64,000 bases of DNA. Origin: Vulcanimicrobiota bacterium (lineage in GTDB: Bacteria; Vulcanimicrobiota; Xenobia; Xenobiales; JADMJV01). Made by a program: the position numbers and the translations under genes. A model generated the notes under the pieces. That model made no database searches and was not told where the DNA came from. It worked only from the letters and a program-made list of their open reading frames with translations. Numbering within the stretch: the stretch's first letter is position 1; each line of letters opens with the position of its first letter. Positions 55,872 to 64,000 of the stretch are shown one piece after another. Location: NCBI GenBank assembly GCA_023447635.1, contig JAEXNA010000219.1, forward strand, positions 1 to 64,000. Reading direction: 5' to 3'.

Positions 55872-58598
55872 ATGTCGGGAATGATGGCTCAGCTCGTCCT
55901 CTGGCTGTGGCTTACCATAGCTGGCTTCCTGCTGACCCGCGTCGTTTTACGCGCGAGCAGCCCCTGGATCGTCTTCGGGTCCGCCCTGCCGGTGGTGATG
56001 GTCACCCTGCTAGGGTTGGCGTTTCCGATGGCTCGGCTAGCCGGTCACCCCAGGGGCTGGATGATCGCCGTCCTGATCCTGTTCGTGACGACCGTGACGC
56101 TGTACGTCAAGCGAGATCGGCTGATCACGACCACGCTCGACGACTTCGGCTTCTCCCCGATCCAGTGGGCCTGCTTCATGACCTTGCTCAGCACTGCCTC
56201 GCTGGTCATGCACACGCGCGAGGCGCTAGGCCCCGAAGACGACTACTGGATCCACTTCCCTCTGATCTCGCTGCTCCATCGGGGCGAGTTTCCCCCTCCC
56301 AACCCGTTCTTCTACGACCTGGCTCTGCACGGCCATTTTGGCCGCGACTATCTGATCGCCGTGCTAGGCTGGCTGTCGGGCGGCGGACTGGCGCTGCTGT
56401 CGGGCACCTGGATCTTCAACCATACCCTGCAGGCCAGCGCCTTCTTCCTGGCCTTCGGCCTGGGCAAGCGCGAGGGCGGGAACGCGGGCGGCTTTTTGAT
56501 GGCATCGCTGCTCTTTTTCGGCATCTCGGTCGGCAGTCGGGTGGGCCTGATGGACACCTACGACAACAACAACCTGCTGGTCTACGTGCTGCTGCTCTTG
56601 TTTGTGGCCATCGAGTCCGAGCGGTCGCCTGGTCGACCTGCGGACATCTTCCTAACTCTGGCGCTGGGGGTCTACGGCATCATCTATGAGACCCACATGC
56701 TGCTGTTCTTGCTGGTGCTGTGGGCCGGGCCGCTGCTGTGGAGAAAAAGCGGCCCGCTTCACCCTCGAAACTGGAGTCGCCCGCTGACGCTTTCCCTGGG
56801 CAGCCTGGTGGTCGCAGCCCTGTTGGGGGGGCCGATCCAGGACCTGGCCTTGAGGATGGTTGGAGGCAAAGAGGCTCGCGTCGACCACGCCGCTACCTAC
56901 CAGGAGCAGCGCGTCCAGATCAGCTTCCCCAAAGCCAACCTGTTCCAGATTCTGGTTGGCCCCGAACGCTACCGACGTCTGTCTTACGTCTATCAGGGCA
57001 AGGCGTTCAGCGGCTTACAGAACGACGGGGTGGGAGAAGGCGAAGACGCTCGTCAGAACTTCCGCTACGCGTTTATCCTGGGACCGGACGTGCTCTTGAT
57101 GCACTGGCTGGCTCTTTACCTGGGCCTGCCCGCCGGACTGTGGCTGATCAGGAAGGGCAGCCGGGAGGGCGCGCTGCTGTGGACTTTCGGCCTGGCCTCG
57201 TTCCTGGTTCCGGCCCTGGTCGACTTCGGTCCGGTGCACGAACGGGAGTATTTCCGCTGGGAGTTCGCCGCCGGCTTCGGTTTCGCCGGCGCCCTGGCCG
57301 TGGCCCTGGCTTACCTCTGGCCGCGCGGCAAGGTCGCCAAACTCGTGGTCGTGCTGCTGGCCGTCGCGGTCACTCTGGGGGGAGAGCGGAAGGTCAACCG
57401 CACCTTGATCGAAATCGAGAAGATGCCGGACGACCGCCGCGCCCTGGCCGCCACGCCTTTCTACCCTTCGCCGGAACGCTGGGTGCTGGGCAGCAAAGAG
57501 CTGCGCATGGATCCCGATCTGCTGGCGGCTTCGCTAGAGCTCAAGAAGCGCTCGCGACCCGAAGACCGGATGCTCACGGACCTGGACGCAAGAGCTCACT
57601 GGGACATCTTCCGCGAGTCGACGGTGTGCGGACTGGCCGGGCTGCGCTCGGTTGGGCACGTCTCGCCTCCGCCCTGGATGCAGGACGGCATCGCTCCGTT
57701 TTTCCGCAGTGCGGGCTGGAACTATCTTTGGCAGACCGGCGACCTTCGCGTGCTGCCCTCCCTGGGAGCCCGCTGGCTGCTGGTGCGCGAGCCGGAGCAC
57801 CGCGAAATGCTGCGCAAAGCCGCCGCGACTCATCCCGATCTGCTCAAAGAGGTTAGTCAGGTCGGAGAGGTGACTCTGTGGCGCTACACGGGAACCTTCC
57901 TCGGCGAGCCGTCCAACTCGGACCCCGACGCACCCCAACCGGGACTGGTCGCCGTCGAACGCGAGCCCCAGGAAGAACTTCAGAGCGAGACGGTCCAGTC
58001 CATGACGTTGGTCTTCGACCAGCCTTTGCCCCCGCAGGCCGAAGTGTCGGTCCTGTGGCAACCCGAACCGGGCACCGATCCCGGCGGCCCGATCGAGCCC
58101 CTGGTGCTTCGCGGGGGCGGTCAAGCTGGAAAAGACGGCTACCGCTTCCCTGGGGCGCTGGTGCCGCCCCTGGTCGAAGGAAAATACCGCCTGATCGTGT
58201 CGACCGTAGACGGCGAGGTCGCTGCCGGGACGCCCGAGGCGCAGAAGGCGCTGACGGTGCAGTTCGACTGGACCCAACAGGCCCGCCAGGCCAGCCTCGT
58301 TCGCCTGGGCGACGACAAAGCCCGATTCGAGCCCAACGACGGAAAGCTTCAACCGCCCCTGACTCTGGGGATGCGCTTGTTCCGACTCGACGAGAACCGC
58401 TACAACCAGCCGTTCGGCTTCGAGGCGAAAGCCGTCTGGACCGGTCAGCCCGAAGTCACCTTCGTACCCACCGACAAGGAGTTTAGCTTCCCCATGCCCG
58501 ACGGTCAGCGCCCCGACTACTTCCTGCTCGACCGCAGCGGCCGGGAAGTTCCCCTGAAGACGGACGAAGGTCGCCGGGCCGACTCGGGAGAACCCTAA
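55872..58598 (+). CDS. GT-C-like polytopic membrane protein, paralogue 2
   Basis: 908 residues from the ATG at 55872; a GTG 13 codons earlier is possible but adds charged residues before helix 1. About twelve membrane helices, then a soluble beta-rich C-terminal half. It shares the block order of paralogues 1 and 3: EDDYWIHFPLIS, FPPPNPFFYDLALHGHFGRD, LMDTYDNNNLLVYV, YETHMLLFLLVLW and HEREYFRWEFAAGFGFAG. The two acidic residues of the first loop (EDD) would serve as the GT-C active site. The NTF2-like membrane protein gene starts 7 bp after the stop, so the two are co-transcribed. Confidence 0.82.
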   Translation: MSGMMAQLVLWLWLTIAGFLLTRVVLRASSPWIVFGSALPVVMVTLLGLAFPMARLAGHPRGWMIAVLILFVTTVTLYVKRDRLITTTLDDFGFSPIQWACFMTLLSTASLVMHTREALGPEDDYWIHFPLISLLHRGEFPPPNPFFYDLALHGHFGRDYLIAVLGWLSGGGLALLSGTWIFNHTLQASAFFLAFGLGKREGGNAGGFLMASLLFFGISVGSRVGLMDTYDNNNLLVYVLLLLFVAIESERSPGRPADIFLTLALGVYGIIYETHMLLFLLVLWAGPLLWRKSGPLHPRNWSRPLTLSLGSLVVAALLGGPIQDLALRMVGGKEARVDHAATYQEQRVQISFPKANLFQILVGPERYRRLSYVYQGKAFSGLQNDGVGEGEDARQNFRYAFILGPDVLLMHWLALYLGLPAGLWLIRKGSREGALLWTFGLASFLVPALVDFGPVHEREYFRWEFAAGFGFAGALAVALAYLWPRGKVAKLVVVLLAVAVTLGGERKVNRTLIEIEKMPDDRRALAATPFYPSPERWVLGSKELRMDPDLLAASLELKKRSRPEDRMLTDLDARAHWDIFRESTVCGLAGLRSVGHVSPPPWMQDGIAPFFRSAGWNYLWQTGDLRVLPSLGARWLLVREPEHREMLRKAAATHPDLLKEVSQVGEVTLWRYTGTFLGEPSNSDPDAPQPGLVAVEREPQEELQSETVQSMTLVFDQPLPPQAEVSVLWQPEPGTDPGGPIEPLVLRGGGQAGKDGYRFPGALVPPLVEGKYRLIVSTVDGEVAAGTPEAQKALTVQFDWTQQARQASLVRLGDDKARFEPNDGKLQPPLTLGMRLFRLDENRYNQPFGFEAKAVWTGQPEVTFVPTDKEFSFPMPDGQRPDYFLLDRSGREVPLKTDEGRRADSGEP

Positions 58599-58605
58599 GC
58601 GACCC

Positions 58606-59535
58606 ATGAGTGATGAAGAAGACGAGGACGAAGGCGGAAGACGGCGGCGAGCGCCGCTATCCCGCTCCCGTCGGCTAAGCTCCCGCCGCCGTCGCAAATC
58701 CGGAGACGAAGACGAAGAAGAAGGCGCAGAAGAGGAAGGTGGAGGCTCGGAGGCCGCCGAGGAAGAGCCGCTTCCTTCCGCCGTCCCAGAGCCAACGGCT
58801 GCGGACGACGAGCCCGAGTTTACCCGCGCCGTCAGCCTGCCCTCGGCGCCCGTTGGCGGCGGCTCGGACTTCCCCATGGAGGGCCCTCCGGCGGCCGAAC
58901 GTTGGGCCGGCTTCGCCGGTGCGGCGCGTCGCTTCGGCGCCAACTTCTCGCATTTTCTGTTCGGCCTGGGCCGCTCGGCCCAGGAGCAGGGACAGACCTT
59001 TGGCCGCGAGGTGGTCAAGCCGTTCTCCAGCGCTCTGCTGGAAGCCGCCATCTCGCTGGCGCTGCTGTTCGTGATGGTCGCCGTGGGCGTCTACTCGGGC
59101 CGCTATTTGAAGCTGGCTTCGGTGGGCAAGACCTCGCTAGCCCAACTCGAGCATAAGGTCACGCAGTCCGACGCCCAACTCGACGTATCGGCCTTCTCGG
59201 AAGGGTTTGACACCAAAGACCTGCACGCCAAGGCGAACCGGGTGCTGATCAACTATCTCAAAGCGCTGCAAGACCAGGACTACCGGGCCGCCTACGACAT
59301 GCTCAGCCCGGAATGGCGCCAGGAGCTAGCGTTCGAAGATTTCCAGGCCGGCTACCAAACCACGAGCGTGCTGACCTACGATATCGGGCAGGCAGAAACG
59401 GTGGACGCTCGTCACGTGCGGATCAAAGCCGAAGTCGAAGTCGAAGAAGGCGGCCAGAAAAAGATTCTCGAGGCGCTGTACCTGGCCGTGCTCTCGCCCC
59501 AGGGCTGGCGACTCGACGGCAGCACCTACCGCTAA
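58606..59535 (+). CDS. Single-pass membrane protein with charged N-terminus and NTF2-like C-terminal domain
   Basis: 309 residues. The first ~95 residues are a highly charged, low-complexity tract (blocks of Asp/Glu and Arg). One membrane helix (about 148-166, LLEAAISLALLFVMVAVGVYSG) follows, and the C-terminal ~110 residues fold like NTF2/DUF4864 proteins: YLKALQDQDYRAAYDMLSPEWRQEL, EDFQAGYQT, VLSPQGWRLDGSTYR. The N-terminus should lie in the cytoplasm. It is co-transcribed with GT-C-like paralogue 2 and may be an accessory subunit. Confidence 0.8.
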   Translation: MSDEEDEDEGGRRRRAPLSRSRRLSSRRRRKSGDEDEEEGAEEEGGGSEAAEEEPLPSAVPEPTAADDEPEFTRAVSLPSAPVGGGSDFPMEGPPAAERWAGFAGAARRFGANFSHFLFGLGRSAQEQGQTFGREVVKPFSSALLEAAISLALLFVMVAVGVYSGRYLKLASVGKTSLAQLEHKVTQSDAQLDVSAFSEGFDTKDLHAKANRVLINYLKALQDQDYRAAYDMLSPEWRQELAFEDFQAGYQTTSVLTYDIGQAETVDARHVRIKAEVEVEEGGQKKILEALYLAVLSPQGWRLDGSTYR

Positions 59536-59561
59536 CTCCGAGTCTTCAGAATACCGGGAAT

Positions 59562-59584
59562 TAGGGCTTCCCGTTGGGGCCCTA
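59562..59584. terminator. Weak hairpin between two convergent genes
   Basis: TAGGGC, 11-nt loop, GCCCTA. It includes the stop codon of the methyltransferase gene. No T-run, so only a possible terminator. Confidence 0.3.
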
Positions 59585-60472
59585 GAGCTTACGCGCTAGC
59601 ACGCGGTAGGAGCCTAGCACCGGCAAGCGGAGCGGAATATCCGCCAGTGAGGTGCGCAGCAGCGGCTTCAACCAGACGTGCCCGGTGTGGTGGTAGACAC
59701 TGGACAGGCTCATCCACTGGGACTCCGTTTCCATTTCGAGCGTCTCGAAGCCGTGTTCGGCCAGCAGCGACGTCACGTGCTCGGCGTTCATAAAGTACAG
59801 GGCGTTAGGGGTCTTCTTGAATCGCCCTTTGAGATAGCGCGCCCAGTGGTCGTAGGCGTGGAAGTTCATCGCTAAAAGCCCGCCCGGAGCGAGCCACTGG
59901 GCCGAGCGAGCGAAAGTCTGGCGGGGGTTGTCGAAGTTCGAGTCGCAGCCCCAGGCGGCCAAACCGTGAAAACCGGTCCCTTCAAACTCGGCGTCTTCGA
60001 CGAACCCCTGCCGCACCTTGACCCGCCCCGAAAACTTGCTGTCCGTTAGACGAGCCATCGACTGGGAAAGCTCCAGCCCTTCGGCCGCCACCTGCTGATC
60101 AGCCAACGCCTCGAGGAAGTAGCCCGCGGCCGAGCCGACTTCGAGCACGCGAAGAGTCTCGTCCCTATGGTATCGCCGAAGATGACCCACCAGCCAGGCC
60201 GCTCGGGCTTGCGCCGTTTTGCGACGCCAGGTTTCGTCGGCCAGATAGTCGCGGTAACCGCTTTCCCCCTGCCAATAGCTGACCGAGTCGTAGAGCGCCG
60301 AGAGGGCATGGGCGGAAGGGCGCGGGTCCAGATACACCAGAGAACAGTCCGTACAGCGAACCCAGCGCAGGTGCAGTTCCCCCAGGCCGGTTCCGACCTC
60401 TTGCTCGGTCCGCCGACGATCGCTACCACAGAGATAGCAGCAGCGCTGATCGACAAACTGGGCGCCGTTCAT
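59582..60472 (-). CDS. SAM-dependent methyltransferase with N-terminal zinc-ribbon
   Basis: 296 residues. An N-terminal zinc-binding knuckle (CCYLCGS ... VRCTDCSLVYLDPRP) is followed by a class I methyltransferase (about 85-230) with motif I LRVLEVGSAAGYFLEAL, and acidic motif II AEGLELSQS. This layout (Methyltransf_23 with Cys4 knuckle) is common in polysaccharide and glycolipid loci. The start overlaps the stop of GT-C-like paralogue 3 by 4 bp, so the two are translationally coupled and may modify the same glycan. Confidence 0.88.
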   Translation of the reverse strand: MNGAQFVDQRCCYLCGSDRRRTEQEVGTGLGELHLRWVRCTDCSLVYLDPRPSAHALSALYDSVSYWQGESGYRDYLADETWRRKTAQARAAWLVGHLRRYHRDETLRVLEVGSAAGYFLEALADQQVAAEGLELSQSMARLTDSKFSGRVKVRQGFVEDAEFEGTGFHGLAAWGCDSNFDNPRQTFARSAQWLAPGGLLAMNFHAYDHWARYLKGRFKKTPNALYFMNAEHVTSLLAEHGFETLEMETESQWMSLSSVYHHTGHVWLKPLLRTSLADIPLRLPVLGSYRVLARKL

Positions 60473-63363
60473 CCACGCCCCTCGACCACGGTAATACGTG
60501 AGGAAGGCAGCTTCAGCGGCACACGCGCCCCGGTGGCTTTGTCGAAAATTTCCAACTCCAGATCATAGGTGCCCAGTCGCCAGGGCGCGGTGATGTTCCA
60601 CCGAAGACCCTGGGTCCCTCCCTGATCCAATCGTAAAAGTAGGGGGGTCGAGACACGGTCGAGTTCCCACACATAGTCCGCGTCGACCTGACGAATTCGG
60701 GTCAGCAGTTCCAACTCTCCCTGGCTGTCCACCGCCTGTTCCGAGTTCAAGGTCAGACGCAGCGGCACGAAGCCCTTCGGAGGCACATCGCCGGGAGTCT
60801 CCAGCGTCGCCACCAGTCCCTCTAACCGCTTCTGCAGCGAAAGGTTCAGGGGGAAATCGAAAATCTTTTCTCCCCCGGCCGGCCCGGTCATCAACTCGCC
60901 CACGACCCGGAAGTCGCCTTCCACGATGGGAGTCACGAAGACCACGTCGTGCAGGTCTCCGGTTCGGGAGGGTAGCGGGTTCACCCCGAGCAGGTAGAAC
61001 AGCGGATCGGTAGCGTCGCGTCCGTCCCCGTCGACCACCCGAATCCGCAGCCAGCCCAGGCGCGCCGATCGGTCCCGCGGGTTGAAAGCCGAAACTCGAA
61101 GGCCGTAAGGCTGACCACAGCGCCACTCCCGCGAGCCCAGAGCGGCTAACGGGCGAGTCTTGCCGGCCTCCAAAAACAGCGTTTGGGTGCGAAAAGGCGG
61201 TTGAGAAGCCAGCCGGGAGACGGCCAGCGAAGGCGGGGGGTCCAGTCGCCACAGTTCGCGGGTTCGTCCGTCCGGGTCGACCTCTCGGCCCGCCAACAGG
61301 GCGTGGGGCGAGCGCACCAGCGCCTCGTCGAGAGCGCTACCCTTGGGGTCCAGAGTCAGCCAGTCGATCTCGCTGTTCCAAAGCAGATCGGGTCGCCCGC
61401 TCGCCGTCAACGCTTTTTCCAGACTGGACCGGTGGTAGTTGGGATGGGCGTGCAGTCGCCGTCCCTCCGGGGGATGAGCCCGACCCGCCATGCGCGCTCC
61501 GGTCAGCGCTGACACTACACAGTCGGGCCAGAGACCAAGGGGCGACTCCGAGCCCAGGTTGGTCAACACGGTCTCGCCGGGCAAGATCTGACCCGCCAGT
61601 CGATGAGCCAGACGCAGGTCGGCGGGACCGACCCCCAACTCGGGTCGGGCCGCCCGCCAGTCATCGGCGTAGAACGAAGGCCAACCGTGCTTTTGAATCT
61701 CGATGATCGCGCCGTTGACCATTTTCTCACCCGGCCAGAGCGCAAAAAACAGCAGCGTCCAGCCCAGAGCGACCAGGGCCGCCTTGCGGGTCAGGGTAAC
61801 CTCTAAAGCGCCTTCGTCCGTTCTGCGCAGGCGACCCCATCCCGGCGTCTCGATCAGACTGCCGCAGAATAGACCCAGCGGGACCGCCAGGGCGAAGCCG
61901 GCGGCGAACTCCCAGCGGAAGTACTCCCATTCGTAAACCGGACCGAAATCGATCAAGCCCGGAACCAGATACGCGCAAGCTCCGAAAGCCCAGAAAGCCA
62001 GCCCCGGCCAATGCCGCCGCCGAAGACACCAGGCCAGGGTCAGGGGGGCCAGAAAAACCGGCAGCCAGTGGGTGGCCAGCAGAGCCGGCGAGAAGATGTT
62101 GACGTACCCTTCCCCTTCGATCGAAGGGGTCAGGTCCCGGAACGGGTCGAGCCGAAAGCCGGGCGAGATACGAGTGTACTCGGCGGCAGTCGCCAGCACG
62201 CAGAACAGGTCCTTCTTGGGAAACTTCATGCTGACGTGCTGACCCTTGTTGGTGTCGGACTGCGAGGCCGCCCCCGTCGTCCGACGAGAGCGAACCATAT
62301 CGGTGATCGGACCGCCTTCCGTGCAGGCCAGCAGCAGCGCTACACCGACCGTGACGGCAACGCTTGTCAGCAGTCGCCTGCGGTTCTTGCTGACCTGCCA
62401 GGCCGGAATCAGCAAGACCAGGCCAGTCAGCAGAAACAGACCGAAGTGGGTCTCATAGACCAGCTGATACGTCCCTAGCAGATACCCAGCCACGCAGCCC
62501 AGCCCCACGGGGTTGCCCGGCCGCTCGGTGGGCAGCAGGTCGAAAACACGGAGCATCACGTAAAAGAGCAGAACCGCCAGGACATAAACCAGCCCGTTGT
62601 TGCCGTCAAAACAGTCGGCCAGACCGATCCGGAAACCGACGCAAGCGCCAAAAAACGGCATGGCCAGAGCGGCCAGCGTGCTTGCCGCGCCGTCCCCCCA
62701 GCGCCGAAAGATAGCCAGCAAGACGCCGCAGCAGCTCAGGGCTAGCAAGGGGTTCAGCCACCATACCGGGAGCAGAGGGTCCCAGCCCCTGGGAAGCAAG
62801 GTTCCGATCAGGAGATCGCGACCGTAGTGGCCATGCATCTCGACCTCGGGAAAAAACGGGTGAACGGGCGGGAAGATGCCCAGGGTGTAGCCGGCGATCA
62901 GCGGTTCGTGAATCCAGTTGTCGGTGTCGAGCAAAAAAAGCTGGGCGAAGACTACATAGCCCACCACCGCGACCACCAGGAGCGCCAGCGTGAACAGCCA
63001 GGCCCGCCCCGGCATCCGCCTTGACCCCGAGGAAGCCACCTCTGGCGTCGCTTCACCGCCCCCGTCTATCGCGGCGGCTCCTTCGAGCGGCGATCCTTCC
63101 GGTTTGTCGCCGCCGCCAGGTCGGCCGCGACGAAGCGCAGACCAGTCGAGCAGCAAGAGCAGACCTAGCCCACCCGACAGGAACAGTGTGGGCCAGCGCC
63201 CCTGAACCGGCCCCCAAAGGTTGGCGCCGCCGATGATCACCAGGCAGGCGATCAGAGGAGCCAGACTTATCGCCTCCCAGGCGCGCTGGGCGCCCAGGAA
63301 TCGGCGACTGACTCCGTAGCCAAAAAGGACCGCGGAAGCAAAGAGAAGGAGCGAGACAGGCAT
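60469..63363 (-). CDS. GT-C-like polytopic membrane protein, paralogue 3
   Basis: 964 residues from the ATG at 63363; the frame is open 29 codons further upstream but that part is charged and not membrane-like. About twelve membrane helices with a low-complexity loop after helix 3. It shares the paralogue block order: LDTDNWIHEPLIAGY, FPPVHPFFPEVEMHGHYGRDLL, LADCFDGNNGLVYV, YETHFGLFLLTGLV, EGGPITDMVRS and YEWEYFRWEFAAGFAL. The C-terminal ~400 residues are soluble and beta-rich, with Ig-like stretches. It is divergent from the GspF-like gene and coupled to the methyltransferase gene. Confidence 0.82.
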   Translation of the reverse strand: MPVSLLLFASAVLFGYGVSRRFLGAQRAWEAISLAPLIACLVIIGGANLWGPVQGRWPTLFLSGGLGLLLLLDWSALRRGRPGGGDKPEGSPLEGAAAIDGGGEATPEVASSGSRRMPGRAWLFTLALLVVAVVGYVVFAQLFLLDTDNWIHEPLIAGYTLGIFPPVHPFFPEVEMHGHYGRDLLIGTLLPRGWDPLLPVWWLNPLLALSCCGVLLAIFRRWGDGAASTLAALAMPFFGACVGFRIGLADCFDGNNGLVYVLAVLLFYVMLRVFDLLPTERPGNPVGLGCVAGYLLGTYQLVYETHFGLFLLTGLVLLIPAWQVSKNRRRLLTSVAVTVGVALLLACTEGGPITDMVRSRRTTGAASQSDTNKGQHVSMKFPKKDLFCVLATAAEYTRISPGFRLDPFRDLTPSIEGEGYVNIFSPALLATHWLPVFLAPLTLAWCLRRRHWPGLAFWAFGACAYLVPGLIDFGPVYEWEYFRWEFAAGFALAVPLGLFCGSLIETPGWGRLRRTDEGALEVTLTRKAALVALGWTLLFFALWPGEKMVNGAIIEIQKHGWPSFYADDWRAARPELGVGPADLRLAHRLAGQILPGETVLTNLGSESPLGLWPDCVVSALTGARMAGRAHPPEGRRLHAHPNYHRSSLEKALTASGRPDLLWNSEIDWLTLDPKGSALDEALVRSPHALLAGREVDPDGRTRELWRLDPPPSLAVSRLASQPPFRTQTLFLEAGKTRPLAALGSREWRCGQPYGLRVSAFNPRDRSARLGWLRIRVVDGDGRDATDPLFYLLGVNPLPSRTGDLHDVVFVTPIVEGDFRVVGELMTGPAGGEKIFDFPLNLSLQKRLEGLVATLETPGDVPPKGFVPLRLTLNSEQAVDSQGELELLTRIRQVDADYVWELDRVSTPLLLRLDQGGTQGLRWNITAPWRLGTYDLELEIFDKATGARVPLKLPSSRITVVEGRG

Positions 63364-63523
63364 GGGTACCCCGGCCGGTTCTGTTCCGCCCTTCTCGCCC
63401 CTGCTTCCACCCTCAATCCCCTGGCACGCACCTGTACGGCGAGGGGGCATACCGCAGGCCTACCCGGGTGGGGAATTCCCGAGCGGGGCGAGGAAGCTTC
63501 CGGAGGTTGGAGAATGTCGCCAT

Positions 63524-64000
63524 GTGGCGAAAGAGAGAACTCGGCAGGAACGGTTTGCCCGGCGCGATGTGACTCTATCCCCCGTCGATGAACTGAAGCT
63601 TCAGCTTCAAGCGTTCGTCGGCAAGGGCGAGCGGCGCTATAAGGTTTCCGGGGAAGAGCTAACGATCTTCACCCGCCAGTTGGCCACCATGCTCGGGTCC
63701 GGCATCGCCCTTCACCAGGCGCTGCTCTACTACGGAGAGACCAGCGAGGGCGACCTGCCGCTGATCATCCGCAAAGTCGCGCTCGATGTCGCCAGTGGAC
63801 ATACCTTCTCGAACGCCATGCGGGCGTTCCCCCTGGTCTTCTCGCCGATCTACATCGCCCTGGCCGAAATGGGCGAACAGTCCGGCCAGATCGTTTCCGC
63901 CTATCGCCGTCTGGCCGATCTGATGGAGCGACAGACCAACATGCGCAAGAAGGTCGTTTCCGCCCTGACCTACCCTTGCGTGCTGATGGTCGTGTCGATG
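63524..64000 (+). CDS. GspF/PilC-type inner-membrane platform protein, partial (3' end beyond right edge)
   Basis: A frame open from a GTG at 63524 to the right edge, 159 codons. GGAG lies 11 bases upstream. The sequence reads EELTIFTRQLATMLGSGIAL, then HQALLYYGE and ALAEMGEQSGQI, and ends at the first membrane helix KKVVSALTYPCVLMVVS. This is the first GspF/PilC repeat (T2SSF domain). These proteins are the membrane platform of type IV pili and type II secretion and work with the extension ATPase. It is the only such gene near this edge; the pilNO pair lies 53 kb away. Confidence 0.92.
   Translation, partial: MAKERTRQERFARRDVTLSPVDELKLQLQAFVGKGERRYKVSGEELTIFTRQLATMLGSGIALHQALLYYGETSEGDLPLIIRKVALDVASGHTFSNAMRAFPLVFSPIYIALAEMGEQSGQIVSAYRRLADLMERQTNMRKKVVSALTYPCVLMVVSM

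Noticed and set aside
57534..59051. 505-codon minus-strand frame
   Set aside because: Runs opposite two well-supported genes (GT-C-like paralogue 2 and the NTF2-like protein) and is Ser/Arg/Pro-rich.
1..64000. tRNA genes, rRNA genes or insertion sequences
   Set aside because: No cloverleaf, rRNA segment, transposase or terminal inverted repeat with target duplication was recognised by eye.

Overview
The window is a high-GC bacterial chromosome segment, densely packed with genes. No insertion sequence, phage gene, CRISPR array, rRNA or tRNA was recognised. PilN, PilO and a GspF/PilC-type protein, together with a LolA-like exported protein, point to a diderm bacterium with type IV pilus or type II secretion machinery. 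The domain order of the polyunsaturated fatty acid (PUFA) synthase resembles the myxobacterial pfa1-pfa2-pfa3 arrangement. The phylum cannot be fixed from this sequence alone.

Layout. 1-9 kb: a partial GT-C glycosyltransferase, a histidine-rich polytopic membrane protein, an Hpt protein divergent from a NarL-type response regulator, a squalene/phytoene synthase family enzyme, a CYTH protein, an esterase, a TraB-family protein, a membrane J-domain protein and a double SRPBCC protein. 9-16 kb: a pilNO pair with a structured leader, rpsO-pnp with leader hairpins and terminators, a DinG-like helicase and an exported LolA-like protein. 16-24 kb: an unusual subtilase fused to a glycogen-binding-like (CBM48) domain, a protein of unknown function, a LexA-like DNA-binding domain without a protease domain, coaBC, a PilZ-like protein, a repeat-rich intergenic region, an exported unknown protein and a small low-complexity protein preceded by a helically phased repeat array. 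23.6-26 kb: the first of three related GT-C-like membrane proteins.

26-52.4 kb, all on the minus strand: the main feature of the window. In order of transcription it reads pfaD - pfaA (KS-AT-six ACPs-KR-DH) - pfaC (KS-CLF-AT-DH units) - X1 - oleB - oleC - oleD - X2. X1 and X2 are two similar ~1020-residue membrane proteins of an unrecognised family. They bracket oleBCD, and X1-oleB-oleC-oleD are joined by 4-bp stop/start overlaps. PUFA synthases make polyunsaturated acyl chains; OleB, OleC and OleD are the beta-lactone decarboxylase, beta-lactone synthetase and ketoreductase of long-chain olefin synthesis. The reading proposed here is one locus that makes polyunsaturated acyl chains and turns them into polyene hydrocarbons or beta-lactones. 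OleA, which normally starts the Ole pathway, and the phosphopantetheinyl transferase that activates the ACPs are both absent from the window.

52.7-64 kb: a putative XRE-like regulator divergent from pfaD, a flavin oxidoreductase, a DUF4105-like protein, the second GT-C-like paralogue with an NTF2-like membrane protein, a methyltransferase coupled to the third GT-C-like paralogue, and a GspF/PilC-type protein running off the right edge.
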